Shown one piece after another: positions 50,201-59,102 of a DNA stretch of 64,000 nt (the first letter of the stretch is position 1; every line of letters begins with the position of its first letter). The notes under the pieces are model-generated. The model saw only the letters and a program-made list of their open reading frames with translations, was not told the origin of the DNA and searched no databases. The position numbers were made by a program, and so were the translations under genes. The stretch comes from Kiloniellaceae bacterium (GTDB lineage Bacteria > Pseudomonadota > Alphaproteobacteria > Kiloniellales > J153): positions 62,001 through 126,000 of the forward strand of contig JAJFGL010000056.1 of the NCBI GenBank assembly GCA_021776135.1. Reading direction: 5' to 3'.

Positions 50201-50581
50201 ATGGATAAGGAGCTATTCGACCGGGGTCTCGCCCAGCGCAAGGCAACACTTGGCGCCGACTACGTCACCAGGAACCTCGCGGCGGCCGACGATTTCACCC
50301 GCCCCTTCCAGGAAGCCATGACGGAATGGTGCTGGGGATTCGGCTGGGGCGACGAGGCCATCGACCCGAAGACGCGCAGCTTGATGAACTTGGCCATGAT
50401 CGGCGCCCTGGGCAAGATGCCCGAATGGGAAACCCATTGCCGGGGCGCGCTCAACAATGGCGTCACCAAGGACCAGATACGCGCCGCCATTCACATCGTG
50501 GGCATATACTGCGGCGTGCCCCAGGCGCTCGAATGCTTCCGTGCCGCCCGGAAGGTTCTCGAAGAGGCCGGTGAGATTTAG
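50201..50581 (+). CDS. Carboxymuconolactone decarboxylase-family protein
   Basis: The 126-residue protein has the CMD/AhpD helical core (KTRSLMNLAMIGALGKMPEW, then HCRGALNNGVTKDQIRAAI and GIYCGVPQALECF). It resembles PcaC, which decarboxylates 4-carboxymuconolactone, but lone CMD genes often have other roles, including peroxidase-like ones; only one cysteine lies in the second helix. The ATG at 50201 is seven bases after GGAG; an ATG at 50195 is too close to it. It lies 26 bases after the flavoprotein gene, so it belongs to the same catabolic unit. Confidence 0.8.
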   Translation: MDKELFDRGLAQRKATLGADYVTRNLAAADDFTRPFQEAMTEWCWGFGWGDEAIDPKTRSLMNLAMIGALGKMPEWETHCRGALNNGVTKDQIRAAIHIVGIYCGVPQALECFRAARKVLEEAGEI

Positions 50582-50818
50582 GATCCATCCAGTGGAACAC
50601 GGGCATGACACTGTGGAGTTAAGACACAACTAGCAGGATCGCTCGGGCCGGCTGGCATGAATTTAATTAATCGGCAAAGCGGATTTGCCGGTCATTCGAT
50701 TGGTGTCCTCGCGATGTTCCCCAAATTTTTCCTCGTATCGACATCAGGCGGCAAATAGGACAGAAAGAACAGGAAAACGCGGGTAAGGCGGACCCGAATG
50801 GAAAAGCAGGTGAAATGA
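50582..50818. other. Intergenic region with a degenerate copy of the tRNA-Leu upstream region
   Basis: Bases 50747-50767 match 8696-8716 at 19 of 21 positions. Exactly 32 bases after the start of each match comes GCGGGTAAGGCGGA here and GCGGGCGTGGCGGA at the tRNA 5' end. Homology then ends, so this cannot be a tRNA gene. No other feature is seen in the region. Confidence 0.4.
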
Positions 50819-52144
50819 ATGCGCGGCCAGGGAGGACGGTCAAGATCGCCAAGCCTTGCCGATGCGATCCGCGCCGGCGACCGGCAAGCGATGGCGAGGG
50901 CCGCCGCCGCGCCGATTCTGCCCTTGAACGACAACCTGGTGGCGCGCCCCTGGGGCGGGCGGCGGCTGTGCGCCTACAAGGGCGTCAGTAAAAGCCCGGA
51001 GCGGCGCTGGGGCGAGGCCTTCGAGATATGCGCCCATGACGGCGACGAAGAAGCCGCCGCCCATCCCAGTACGATCCGCTTCGGCGATGGCTCCGAAATC
51101 GGGCTGCCGGCGCTTCTCGCCGCCGCCGGCCCCGAGATACTGGGCGCGGATTTCGCCGCCAGGCACAGCCACCAACTACCCTTGCTGCCCAAGACCCTGG
51201 ACGTCGGAACCTTGCTGTCGGTCCAGGCCCATCCGCCGGGTCTGACCGAGGTCTATATCATCCTGGAGGCCGAGGCGGGGGCGACGATCCGCCTTGGCTT
51301 CAAGCAAGATGTCGAGCCCGCCGCGCTTGCCCGCAAGCTCAAGGAGGGGCGGCATCTACAGCAGGGGATGCTGAGGCATCTTCGCGAGGAGGCCGATCTC
51401 GAGGTCCTGCAGGCAAGCCTCGCGGGTAACTTCGCGCAGCGCGGCGAAGCCGCCGAGGCCGTTCTGCCCGCCCTGGGGCCCTTGCTGCAAGCCGGTCAAG
51501 CGGAAGGGCCTCTCGAAGCATCTCTACAAGCCCTCAAGGCGCTCTACTGGGAGGTTCTGGACCTCCTCAACGAGATTCCGGCCGCCCCAGGACAGGTCAT
51601 CTACAATGCCAACCCCGAAGCCGTGGGCGCCGCCACGGGGCGGCCCAGGTCGGCCGAGGTTCACGCCCTCGGCAATCCCCAGGGCCGGGAAATTCTGGCC
51701 CTTGAGATACGCCTCCCGGGGCCTACTTACCGGGCCTGGGACCATGTGCGCTTTCCCCTGCGTCCCTTGGAAGTGGAAAAGGCCCTCGGCGCGCTCAATC
51801 TACAGGCGACCCGGCCGGCGGACTTCCTAGTCACGCCCAAACCTCTCGCCGGCAGTCCTGGGATATTCCGCTCGGTCGAGGATAAATCCTTCGTCATCGA
51901 CCATTTCCGCCCGCGCCCGGACACGGCGGTTACCCTGCCCGCCGGAACCCCCTGGCATAGCCTTCATGTCATCGCGGGTAGCGTGAAGCTGGAAACGGAG
52001 GATGGCAAGGAACCGGCGGTCCTGGCGCGCGGCCAAAGCGCCCTGATCCCGGTGGGCATGGGCGGCTACCGGCTAACAACAAGCGATAGGAATAGCGAAG
52101 CGGTTATGGTGACTGTTCCCCTCACCGCCACAGTGGAACCTTAG
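50819..52144 (+). CDS. manA: Type I mannose-6-phosphate isomerase
   Basis: In this 441-residue protein the signature segment is LPLLPKTLDVGTLLSVQAHP near residue 125, with the zinc ligands of type I PMI (Q and H in QAHP). NDNLVARPWGG near 37 matches the usual N-terminal TxYxWGG region, and a cupin-like end holds HVIAGSVKLET. The enzyme interconverts mannose-6-P and fructose-6-P and supplies GDP-mannose for polysaccharides. The first 24 residues are unlike the family; an in-frame ATG at 50891 gives a more typical start. It heads the surface-polysaccharide part of the window. Confidence 0.78.
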   Translation: MRGQGGRSRSPSLADAIRAGDRQAMARAAAAPILPLNDNLVARPWGGRRLCAYKGVSKSPERRWGEAFEICAHDGDEEAAAHPSTIRFGDGSEIGLPALLAAAGPEILGADFAARHSHQLPLLPKTLDVGTLLSVQAHPPGLTEVYIILEAEAGATIRLGFKQDVEPAALARKLKEGRHLQQGMLRHLREEADLEVLQASLAGNFAQRGEAAEAVLPALGPLLQAGQAEGPLEASLQALKALYWEVLDLLNEIPAAPGQVIYNANPEAVGAATGRPRSAEVHALGNPQGREILALEIRLPGPTYRAWDHVRFPLRPLEVEKALGALNLQATRPADFLVTPKPLAGSPGIFRSVEDKSFVIDHFRPRPDTAVTLPAGTPWHSLHVIAGSVKLETEDGKEPAVLARGQSALIPVGMGGYRLTTSDRNSEAVMVTVPLTATVEP

Positions 52145-52256
52145 CGGTGGAACCTTAGCGGGTTTCTCGGCGCGCGGGCGTCCGGCGCGGCCGCCTTGTG
52201 GCCGCTGACGGCATCAAGCCGCGTGGCTTAGGGCCGTAATCGAAAGATAAGCCGGA

Positions 52257-53078
52257 TCACGCTGTCTGCGAACGCCGCTTGCGGCCGGCGAAACCGAAAA
52301 GGAACACGAGACCGGAGCCCAACAGAACGATCGGCGCCGGCAAGGGAATGGGCTGTATTTCGCCACCGAGGAAAAGGGATCCGCCATTTATCGAATCCGG
52401 GGTTACCGACTGCAGACGTATATAGGCGAAGTCGAAGATATCGGTAATCATCAGGCCCGCGAGCGTGCCGTCGAGAAACTGCAGGGTGAAGACATCTAAA
52501 TCCCCGGCGCCGAACTGCGATCCGCAAGTCTTGATGACGCCATTGCCGCAGGTCTCCGCCAGCGCCAGGTCCACGATAAGCGCGCCCCTGGACGCGGAAC
52601 CGACATCGTTGGTCGGCTGCGGCAGACCGTCGCCACCAGGAGAGCCGTCGTTGGTGAAGACGATCTCCCAATCGAAGGAAAGCAAGCCTTCGGTCGTCGA
52701 GTTTATGACATTCGTCAGCAAACTCGACACCAAGCCCGTATTCGTTGTGTCGAACAGGAACGCCACGCTGGTAACGTCGTAGCCGACCGGGCCGCCGCTA
52801 CCGGATGGGTCTAAGGCGCTGTACCCGATTTTGATCTGGTCCGTGGCGTCGCCGGAGGTCTGGTTCACAATCTCCAGGCCCATTCGTCCCCACGAGCCCG
52901 AGGTATCGACGCCATCGAAAAACCCGCCGGAGCCATCCACGCCGTCGGCGGGATTGCCGAAGTCGTCATAAAAGAAATCGGCGGTGCCAACCGTGGCCGC
53001 CATCGCCGATCCGCTCACGGCCAAAAACGCCGCCCCAAGAACGACGCTCCCAAGTAAACCCGCAATACCTTGCCGCAT
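52257..53078 (-). CDS. Exported PEP-CTERM-type (exosortase substrate) protein
   Basis: The 273-residue protein has an N-terminal signal peptide (LLGSVVLGAAFLAVSGSAMA). The middle is Gly/Asp/Thr/Ser-rich. The C-terminal sorting tail has a VPEP-like motif variant (PIPLPAPIVLLGSGLVFLF) followed by GRKRR. Proteins with this tripartite tail are cleaved by exosortase and tied to extracellular polysaccharide export. GGGAG precedes the ATG. A TPR protein of the same system and polysaccharide genes lie nearby; the exosortase itself is outside the window. Confidence 0.82.
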   Translation of the reverse strand: MRQGIAGLLGSVVLGAAFLAVSGSAMAATVGTADFFYDDFGNPADGVDGSGGFFDGVDTSGSWGRMGLEIVNQTSGDATDQIKIGYSALDPSGSGGPVGYDVTSVAFLFDTTNTGLVSSLLTNVINSTTEGLLSFDWEIVFTNDGSPGGDGLPQPTNDVGSASRGALIVDLALAETCGNGVIKTCGSQFGAGDLDVFTLQFLDGTLAGLMITDIFDFAYIRLQSVTPDSINGGSLFLGGEIQPIPLPAPIVLLGSGLVFLFGFAGRKRRSQTA

Positions 53079-53288
53079 AAAAAAACTCCCTATCTGGGTA
53101 TTAACTTATTCAATATTCCAGAACCCATCCCTAGTATCATAGTGTAATCGTATAAAATTCAATTTTCAAGACTTTGTTAATCAACCAGTCATCTAGGCAA
53201 GATGCAATAACGGCAAGGTGCCGTATGACAAGCCCATTTTCATACGCATGCCATCAATACTGCGCTATGAAGTTAAAATCCTGTCTCG

Positions 53289-54482
53289 CTATACACACAC
53301 GACTTCGGCGTCGAGGCCGAGATCGCGGACCGAGGTCTCGATCTCGCCCTTGTAGATGGGGTTCATGATCACGACCATATCGGGTTTCTCGGCGCGCAGG
53401 GCTTCCGGGGCGACCACCTTGTGGCCGCTGCCGGCCACATGCAGGCCATGTTTGCGCGGCGAAATATCGACAACGCAGGCGACGTTATCCCCGGCCTTGA
53501 CCGCATTGAGGAAAGAGACGCCCTTGGACCCGGCGCCCCAGATCACGGCCCGGCGGCCATCCTGGGCCATGGTGGCCAAGCGGCCGCGCCAACCCAGCAT
53601 CAGGCGGTCGTATTCGCCGGCGAACCTGGCCACCAGGGCGGCGACCCCATCCATATCGGCGGCGGCGGGCGGCGATGCGCCCTCCGGCGATACGACCGCG
53701 TCCAGGCAGAGGTACTGGCCGTCGTAAACCTCCCGCAGGCCGCGCACGTCAAAGCCGGAAAGCTCAAAGGCGCGGGTCAGGGACTTGGGCGTGAAGTAGG
53801 AGATGTGTTCGTAGATCAGATCCCAGATACCCATATCGCGCAGGGTGTAGAGCGCATTGGGAACCTCGTAGAATATGCCCGTTTGGGGCCGGCCGGAAAC
53901 CGCGCGCCGGACCGTCGCCAGCATGTCGCGCGGGGCGCCCAGGTGCTCGAGCACCTGGCGGCAGCAAACCAGGTCGGCCTTCAGGCCGGCGTAGCGTTCC
54001 GAATAGGAATCGGTAATGAAGGTGATGGGCCCGTCGTCCCGGCGCGACCCCGTCTCCCCGTCCAAGGTGGGATCGAGGCCGATACCCCGGACCCCGCCCA
54101 GCTTGCACACCAGCCGCAGGAAATCGCCCTGGCCGCAGCCCAGATCGACCATGACCTTGCCGCGCAGGTCGTGGGTTTCGATCAGTTGCTTGGCCAGTGA
54201 TTCCGCATAGGCCCGAAACCGGGGCGAGAAGTGCAGGGAGTTCTCGTAATCCTCGCTATAGGTAATCAGCGCCGGATCGAAAACCGTATTGAAGATATGA
54301 GTACAATCGCGGCAGAACCCCAGGCGCATATCGCCGCGCGCCGCCGCCACCGCTTCTTCCCGGGTCGGCCACAGCACATTGCAATAAACCGGGATGTCCA
54401 GAAGGCTAACGAACACCTCGATGTCGCCCGAATCGCAAACTGGACAAGACGCGATTTCCGCCTGGCCATTGTTCTTCGTCAT
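53289..54482 (-). CDS. SAM-dependent (sugar) C-methyltransferase-like protein, copy 1
   Basis: The 397-residue protein has three parts: an N-terminal zinc-binding segment (CPVCDSGDIEV with later CRDCTHIFN), a class I methyltransferase core (MVDLGCGQGDFLRLV near residue 113) and a C-terminal Rossmann-like domain (AVIWGAGSKGVSFLNAV). This is the layout of NDP-4-keto-sugar C3-methyltransferases of the TylCIII/EvaC type. It is the most distal gene of a minus-strand operon led by RfbF. It is a clear paralogue of the next two genes, so they may methylate different sugars or be partly redundant. Confidence 0.82.
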   Translation of the reverse strand: MTKNNGQAEIASCPVCDSGDIEVFVSLLDIPVYCNVLWPTREEAVAAARGDMRLGFCRDCTHIFNTVFDPALITYSEDYENSLHFSPRFRAYAESLAKQLIETHDLRGKVMVDLGCGQGDFLRLVCKLGGVRGIGLDPTLDGETGSRRDDGPITFITDSYSERYAGLKADLVCCRQVLEHLGAPRDMLATVRRAVSGRPQTGIFYEVPNALYTLRDMGIWDLIYEHISYFTPKSLTRAFELSGFDVRGLREVYDGQYLCLDAVVSPEGASPPAAADMDGVAALVARFAGEYDRLMLGWRGRLATMAQDGRRAVIWGAGSKGVSFLNAVKAGDNVACVVDISPRKHGLHVAGSGHKVVAPEALRAEKPDMVVIMNPIYKGEIETSVRDLGLDAEVVCV

Positions 54483-54510
54483 GGCATGAATCCCAGCCAG
54501 TTAAAGCCGC

Positions 54511-55692
54511 TCACGCGGTTAAGATTTCCGCCTTCACGCCCAGGCTTTCGAGTTGCTCGCCGATCTCGCGGCAATAAATCGGATTCATGACGATGACCGC
54601 GTCGGGCTTGTAGTCGCGTAAGGTTTCCGGCGACACAACCTCCTGGCCCGTGCCGGCCATGAAAGTGCCGTGCTTCAGCGGATTGATATCGACCGCGTAG
54701 GAGATCTCGTCCTTGATGCCAAGGGTGGTCAGGAACGCCACGCCCTTGGACCCCCCGCCCCAGATAACGGTCCTTTGGCCCTTGGCCTTTCTCTCGGCCA
54801 AGTCCTTGCGCCAGGACTCCACCTTGGCGCCCCAATGGCCGGCGAAATAGGCGATATCGGTGGCGATGCTCTCCAGATCCTTGGCCTTGTCCGGCAAGGG
54901 GCCGGGGGCGCCCTTGGCGGGGCGCGCCTCGATCATCAGGTATTGATCGCCGTATTCGGTCTTCAAATCCAGAACGTCGAAACCGCAGGATTGAAATAAC
55001 CGCGCCAAGGACGGCAGGCTGAAGTAAGAGCAATGCTCGTAATAGATATCCCAGAAACCGAGATCGCGCAGAATCAACCTGACGTCGGGAACCTGGAAAA
55101 ACACGGTCGCATCGGGCTGATCGCCGATCACGCGGCGCACGTTCTGGATGAACTTGCCGGTGTCGGTAATATGCTCCAGGGTCATCTTACAGCAGTAAAA
55201 ATCGCCCTGAGTATCGGCGTATTTTTCGGAATAGTAGTCCTTCACGACCTTTACGTTTTTCCCGTCGATCGCGGGATTGCGGCCCGCCACGAAAGCCGGG
55301 TCGAAACCGATTCCCGTGTTGTTTCCCGCCGCGCACAACAGGGCCAGAAACTCGCCCTGGCCGCAGCCGATTTCCACAACAACCTTGCCATGGAGGTCAT
55401 AGCGATCGACCAGACCCTGGGCCAGTTCGCTATGAAAGGCGCTGAACGTGGGGGAATACTGCTGGGTCGATTCGTACTCGTGGGAGTAGTCGTGCAGTTT
55501 GGGGTCGAAGGCGATGTTGGAGACGAACCCACAGGCGGCGCAAGAGGCCAGTTCTATGTTCCCCTTGGGATAATCGAGGGCTTCCTGCCGGGTTTTCAAT
55601 AGCTGCACGCTGTGCACCGGCACACCGTCAACCTTGAAAAACGTCGCCATCCCGGCGGCGCCGCAATTGGGGCAAGTATGCTTTTTCGGCAT
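54511..55692 (-). CDS. SAM-dependent (sugar) C-methyltransferase-like protein, copy 2
   Basis: The 393 residues have the same three-part layout: CPNCGAAGMATFF and CAACGF at the start, VVEIGCGQGEFLALL near 105, and TVIWGGGSKGVAFLTTL in the C-terminal domain. It is more like copy 1 than copy 3, as seen in the shared GQGxFLxL and IWGxGSKGVxFL motifs. This suggests a recent tandem duplication. Spacing of 28 bases to copy 1 and 60 to copy 3 fits one operon. The natural sugar is unknown. Confidence 0.82.
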   Translation of the reverse strand: MPKKHTCPNCGAAGMATFFKVDGVPVHSVQLLKTRQEALDYPKGNIELASCAACGFVSNIAFDPKLHDYSHEYESTQQYSPTFSAFHSELAQGLVDRYDLHGKVVVEIGCGQGEFLALLCAAGNNTGIGFDPAFVAGRNPAIDGKNVKVVKDYYSEKYADTQGDFYCCKMTLEHITDTGKFIQNVRRVIGDQPDATVFFQVPDVRLILRDLGFWDIYYEHCSYFSLPSLARLFQSCGFDVLDLKTEYGDQYLMIEARPAKGAPGPLPDKAKDLESIATDIAYFAGHWGAKVESWRKDLAERKAKGQRTVIWGGGSKGVAFLTTLGIKDEISYAVDINPLKHGTFMAGTGQEVVSPETLRDYKPDAVIVMNPIYCREIGEQLESLGVKAEILTA

Positions 55693-55752
55693 TCGTCGTG
55701 TCTCCTGGCTCTAGCGAGAGCAAATAGTACCGGCCAAGCCTGTCAGGGCGGC

Positions 55753-56982
55753 TTAAACCACCTTAGGTTCCGGTATGGGGATAATGAATTTCCCGCCCTG
55801 TTCGCGGAACGACGCCTGCTGTTTCATGATTTCCTCGGCGAAATTCCAGGCCAGAATCAGGGCGTAATCCGGTTTCTCGTCGAGCAGTTTCGACGGCGGA
55901 CATATCTCTAGATGGTTGCCGGCCATGAAACGGCCTTGCTTGAACTTGCTCAGGTCGATGACGTAATCGACATGAGAATCGTCGATGCCGCAGTAACTCA
56001 TCATGGTCGTGCCCTTGGCGGCGGCGCCGTAAGCGACGATGTGCTTACCCTGCGCCTTAAGGTCGGCCAAAAGCTTCATAAGGGATGTCTTGACGCCTTC
56101 GACCCGCTGGGCGAAATCGCGGAAATAATCGATATTATCGACCTTGCGGCGTTTTTCCTCGGCCAGCAAATCGCGCACCGAGTCCCCGACCCGCTCGCGC
56201 GGCTCAACGAACAGCCGCAATGAACCGCCGTGTATCTTGAGGCGCTTCACCTCGTTGAGATAGAGCCCATGGCGCCGGAAGAGGTTATCCAGCGCGGTGG
56301 CCGAGAAGTAGCAAAGATGCTGGTGGTAAATGGTGTCGAATTCGCAGTGATCGACCAATTCGACCACATGCGGGCATTCGATCACCGCCATGCCGGTATC
56401 TTTCAAAAGGGTCTTGATGCCATCGACGAAACCGTTGAGATCGGGCACATGGGCCAGCACGTTATTGGCCAGAAACAGATCGGCGCCGCCGTCTTCCGTT
56501 TTGATCTTCTTGGCCAGATCGGTGGTGAAGAAGGTGTTCAGGGTTCGCACCCCCGCTTCCTCGGCCGCCTTTGCCGGGCCGTCCGCCGGGTCGATGCCCA
56601 GGACCGGGATGCCGCGCTCGACAAAATTACGCAGCATGTAACCGTCGTTGCTCGCCGCCTCGACAACCAGGCTATCGGGCCCAAGATCGCGGCTGTCCAT
56701 GATCGCTTGGGCACTGGACCCGAAGTGTTCCATGAGCGCGGGATTGACCGAGGAGAAATACGGGTAGTTATTACAAAATAATATCTCCGGCGGCACCGAA
56801 ACGGTGATCTGCACCAGGGCGCAATCGGCGCAGAACACCAGGTCGAGAAGCGCCGTGTATTCCGGCTTGTCGAGCTGATCGGCGGTCAGCAACTGATCCG
56901 CCAAGGGGGTCTTGCCGAGATCGAGAACCGGCAAGAGATCGGCCGACCCGCAAGAGCGGCAAACGGGGGATGTCTCAGTCAT
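55753..56982 (-). CDS. NDP-4-keto-sugar C-methyltransferase (TylCIII-like), copy 3
   Basis: The 409 residues hold a zinc segment [16 protein letters not shown] with later CADCALVQ, a motif I variant [16 protein letters not shown] near 106, [14 protein letters not shown] near 185 and a C-terminal Rossmann part ([17 protein letters not shown]). The SNDGYM and YHEHLxYFS-type motifs are diagnostic of true NDP-sugar 3-C-methyltransferases such as TylCIII, which make branched deoxysugars. This copy is the most canonical of the three. It lies 20 bases downstream of the epimerase gene. Confidence 0.86.
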   Translation of the reverse strand: MTETSPVCRSCGSADLLPVLDLGKTPLADQLLTADQLDKPEYTALLDLVFCADCALVQITVSVPPEILFCNNYPYFSSVNPALMEHFGSSAQAIMDSRDLGPDSLVVEAASNDGYMLRNFVERGIPVLGIDPADGPAKAAEEAGVRTLNTFFTTDLAKKIKTEDGGADLFLANNVLAHVPDLNGFVDGIKTLLKDTGMAVIECPHVVELVDHCEFDTIYHQHLCYFSATALDNLFRRHGLYLNEVKRLKIHGGSLRLFVEPRERVGDSVRDLLAEEKRRKVDNIDYFRDFAQRVEGVKTSLMKLLADLKAQGKHIVAYGAAAKGTTMMSYCGIDDSHVDYVIDLSKFKQGRFMAGNHLEICPPSKLLDEKPDYALILAWNFAEEIMKQQASFREQGGKFIIPIPEPKVV

Positions 56983-57002
56983 GGAATTTCGATCCGCTAT
57001 GT

Positions 57003-58055
57003 TTAGCTTGCCGCCGCGCGGAGGACTTCTTCCGAGCGCCAGCGCAGATTGTTTTCGAGAAGGCCGCTTTCCAGCAAGCTTTTCAGGTGCGCGATCCGGC
57101 TGAAGCGCGTGCCTTCGAACTCTTCCAAGGTCAGGCCGACCTTCTGATAAATATCGTAGAGTTCCTGGGCGCCCTTGCGGACGGTCCACTGGGGCTTGAA
57201 TTCCGGCAGGGTCTCGATCGCCTTGGTGCAATCGACCCGGTAACAGCGCTTGTCGGGGCCGGCATCGGGCGCGAACTCGATCTTGCAGCCGGGCACCGTC
57301 TCGGCGACGATCTCCGCGATCTCCTTGATCCGGTAATTTTCCTCGTTGCGGCCGATGTTGAAAGCCTGGTCGTAAATAGCCTCTTTCGGGGCATGGAGCA
57401 CCGCCAGGAAGGCGCGCGAAATATCTTCGATATGAACCACCGGCCGCCAGGGCGTGCCGTCGCTCTTCATGTACACCAGCTTGGTGCAGTAAGCCCAGGC
57501 CACCAGATTGTTGAGCACCAGATCGAAACGCAGGCGCGGCGATACCCCGTAAGCCGTGGCATTGCGCAAATAGGTGGGGATAAAGGTATCGTCGGCCATC
57601 TTGGCCAGATCCTGTTCAACCCGCACCTTGGAGGTGCCGTAGGGCGTGACCGGGTTGAAGGCCGATTCCTCGGTCAGAAGATCGTCGCCGGCGGCGCCGT
57701 AGTTGCTGCACGAGGAGGAGAAAATAAACCGCGAGACCCCCGCCTCCTTGGCCAGCTTGGCCAAGCGCATCGTGGCCATATGATTGATCTCGAAGGTGAC
57801 CTCGGGATTGAAATCGCCCAGAGGGTCGTTGGACAGGCCGGCCAGATGCATGATCGCGTCGAAGCCCTTTACGTCGCCGGCCTCGACATCGCGCACGTCC
57901 TTGAGCATTTCGGGAATCTCGACGATCCCGTCCTTGAAGGTGCAACGCCGGTACAGATCGTTGTCCAGGCCGACGACATCGTGACCGGCCTCGATCAGCA
58001 TGGGCACGAGAATCGTGCCGATATAACCCATGTGCCCTGTGACTAAAACGCGCAT
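57003..58055 (-). CDS. NAD-dependent sugar epimerase/dehydratase (extended SDR)
   Basis: The 350-residue protein has the nucleotide loop [11 protein letters not shown] at the N-terminus, SSCSNYG near residue 118 and the catalytic YGTSK near 140. It would act on a nucleotide sugar, as a 4-epimerase or dehydratase. The neighbours (RfbF and three C-methyltransferases) suggest a CDP- or GDP-activated branched sugar. A classical CDP-glucose 4,6-dehydratase (RfbG) is not in the window, and this protein lacks obvious RfbG features. The start is 22 bases after the RfbF stop. Confidence 0.82.
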   Translation of the reverse strand: MRVLVTGHMGYIGTILVPMLIEAGHDVVGLDNDLYRRCTFKDGIVEIPEMLKDVRDVEAGDVKGFDAIMHLAGLSNDPLGDFNPEVTFEINHMATMRLAKLAKEAGVSRFIFSSSCSNYGAAGDDLLTEESAFNPVTPYGTSKVRVEQDLAKMADDTFIPTYLRNATAYGVSPRLRFDLVLNNLVAWAYCTKLVYMKSDGTPWRPVVHIEDISRAFLAVLHAPKEAIYDQAFNIGRNEENYRIKEIAEIVAETVPGCKIEFAPDAGPDKRCYRVDCTKAIETLPEFKPQWTVRKGAQELYDIYQKVGLTLEEFEGTRFSRIAHLKSLLESGLLENNLRWRSEEVLRAAAS

Positions 58056-58077
58056 ATCTTTATTCCCTATTTCACCG

Positions 58078-58848
58078 TTATTCCCATGACTTCCAGGGCG
58101 GGTTCCCTGTGTCCCATAGCCGCTGCAAAACCGTCTTGTCGCGCAGCGTATCCATGCATTGCCAAAAATCCTCGTGCTTATAGGCCATGAGCTGGCCTTC
58201 GCGCGCCAGACCTTCCAGCGGCGCGTGCTCCCACATGGTCTGGTCGCCTTCGATATAGTCGAATACCTGAGGTTCCAGCACGAAGAAAGCGCCGTTGATC
58301 CAACCTTCCGCCGTTTGCGGCTTCTCGGTGAATTCCAGCACCTTGTTGCCGTCGAATTCGATATGGCCGTAGCGGGCCGGCGGGCGCACCGCCGTCATGG
58401 TCGCCAACTTGCCATGGGCGCGGTGAAAGGCCAGCAGGTCCGCGATGTTCACGTCGGAGACCCCGTCGCCCCAGGTCAACATAAAGGTTTCGTTGCCAAT
58501 CAAGGACGCCAGGCGCTTGATACGGCCCCCGGTCAGGGTCGCGGCGCCGGTATCGACCAGATCGACCGTCCAGTCCGGCCGCTCGCCCCCGCGCGCATCG
58601 ACCTTCCCGGTCTTCAAATCGACCTTTAGATGACCGTCCAAGGAGCAGTAATCGACAAAATACTTCTTGATGTACTCGCCCTTGTAGCCGAGGGCGATGG
58701 CGAATTCCCGGAAACCGAAATGGGCATAGTGCTTCATAATGTGCAAAATAATCGGCATACCGCCGATCTCGACCATGGGCTTCGGCTTGACCTCGGTCTC
58801 CTCGGCCAAGCGCGTTCCCGCACCGCCCGCCAAAATCGCGACTTTCAT
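58078..58848 (-). CDS. rfbF: Glucose-1-phosphate cytidylyltransferase
   Basis: The 256 residues, the family length, start [17 protein letters not shown] with the nucleotidyltransferase signature. [21 protein letters not shown] and [11 protein letters not shown] (metal-binding Asp) are typical of RfbF. It makes CDP-glucose from glucose-1-P and CTP, the first step to CDP-linked 3,6-dideoxy or branched sugars. It is the first gene of the five-gene minus-strand operon. The AT-rich region upstream would hold the promoter. Confidence 0.9.
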   Translation of the reverse strand: MKVAILAGGAGTRLAEETEVKPKPMVEIGGMPIILHIMKHYAHFGFREFAIALGYKGEYIKKYFVDYCSLDGHLKVDLKTGKVDARGGERPDWTVDLVDTGAATLTGGRIKRLASLIGNETFMLTWGDGVSDVNIADLLAFHRAHGKLATMTAVRPPARYGHIEFDGNKVLEFTEKPQTAEGWINGAFFVLEPQVFDYIEGDQTMWEHAPLEGLAREGQLMAYKHEDFWQCMDTLRDKTVLQRLWDTGNPPWKSWE

Positions 58849-59102
58849 TACACCCTCGATATTCTATCGATTGAAACAATCCCGCCGGCCGCCCGCATCG
58901 GTGAACCCTATGCCATAAAATTGGCCCGCCATGCGCGATACCATGGAGAACATATAGAAATATTATCAAAAAATCAACTATAAAAATAATTAACCTTAAT
59001 ATTGCGCGAGTTAATATTTATTTTTATTAATATTCGCAGTTGGAAAATAACGTATTTACTTGTAATCCGGTGTTTATCGAACCTGGCGCCGAAATGCGCT
59101 TA
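58849..59102. other. AT-rich intergenic region
   Basis: The 254 bases between RfbF and the TPR gene are strikingly AT-rich around 58950-59060. They hold no ORF or RNA I recognise. The part next to RfbF probably contains the promoter of the sugar operon. Confidence 0.4.

Noticed and set aside
50779-50792. A functional tRNA-Leu upstream of the phosphomannose isomerase gene
   Set aside because: Only the first 14 bases resemble the tRNA; no anticodon stem, T-arm or acceptor 3' strand follows.
52133-52160. 14-base tandem repeat at the end of the phosphomannose isomerase gene
   Set aside because: It is a simple two-copy duplication that includes the stop codon region and has no sign of function.
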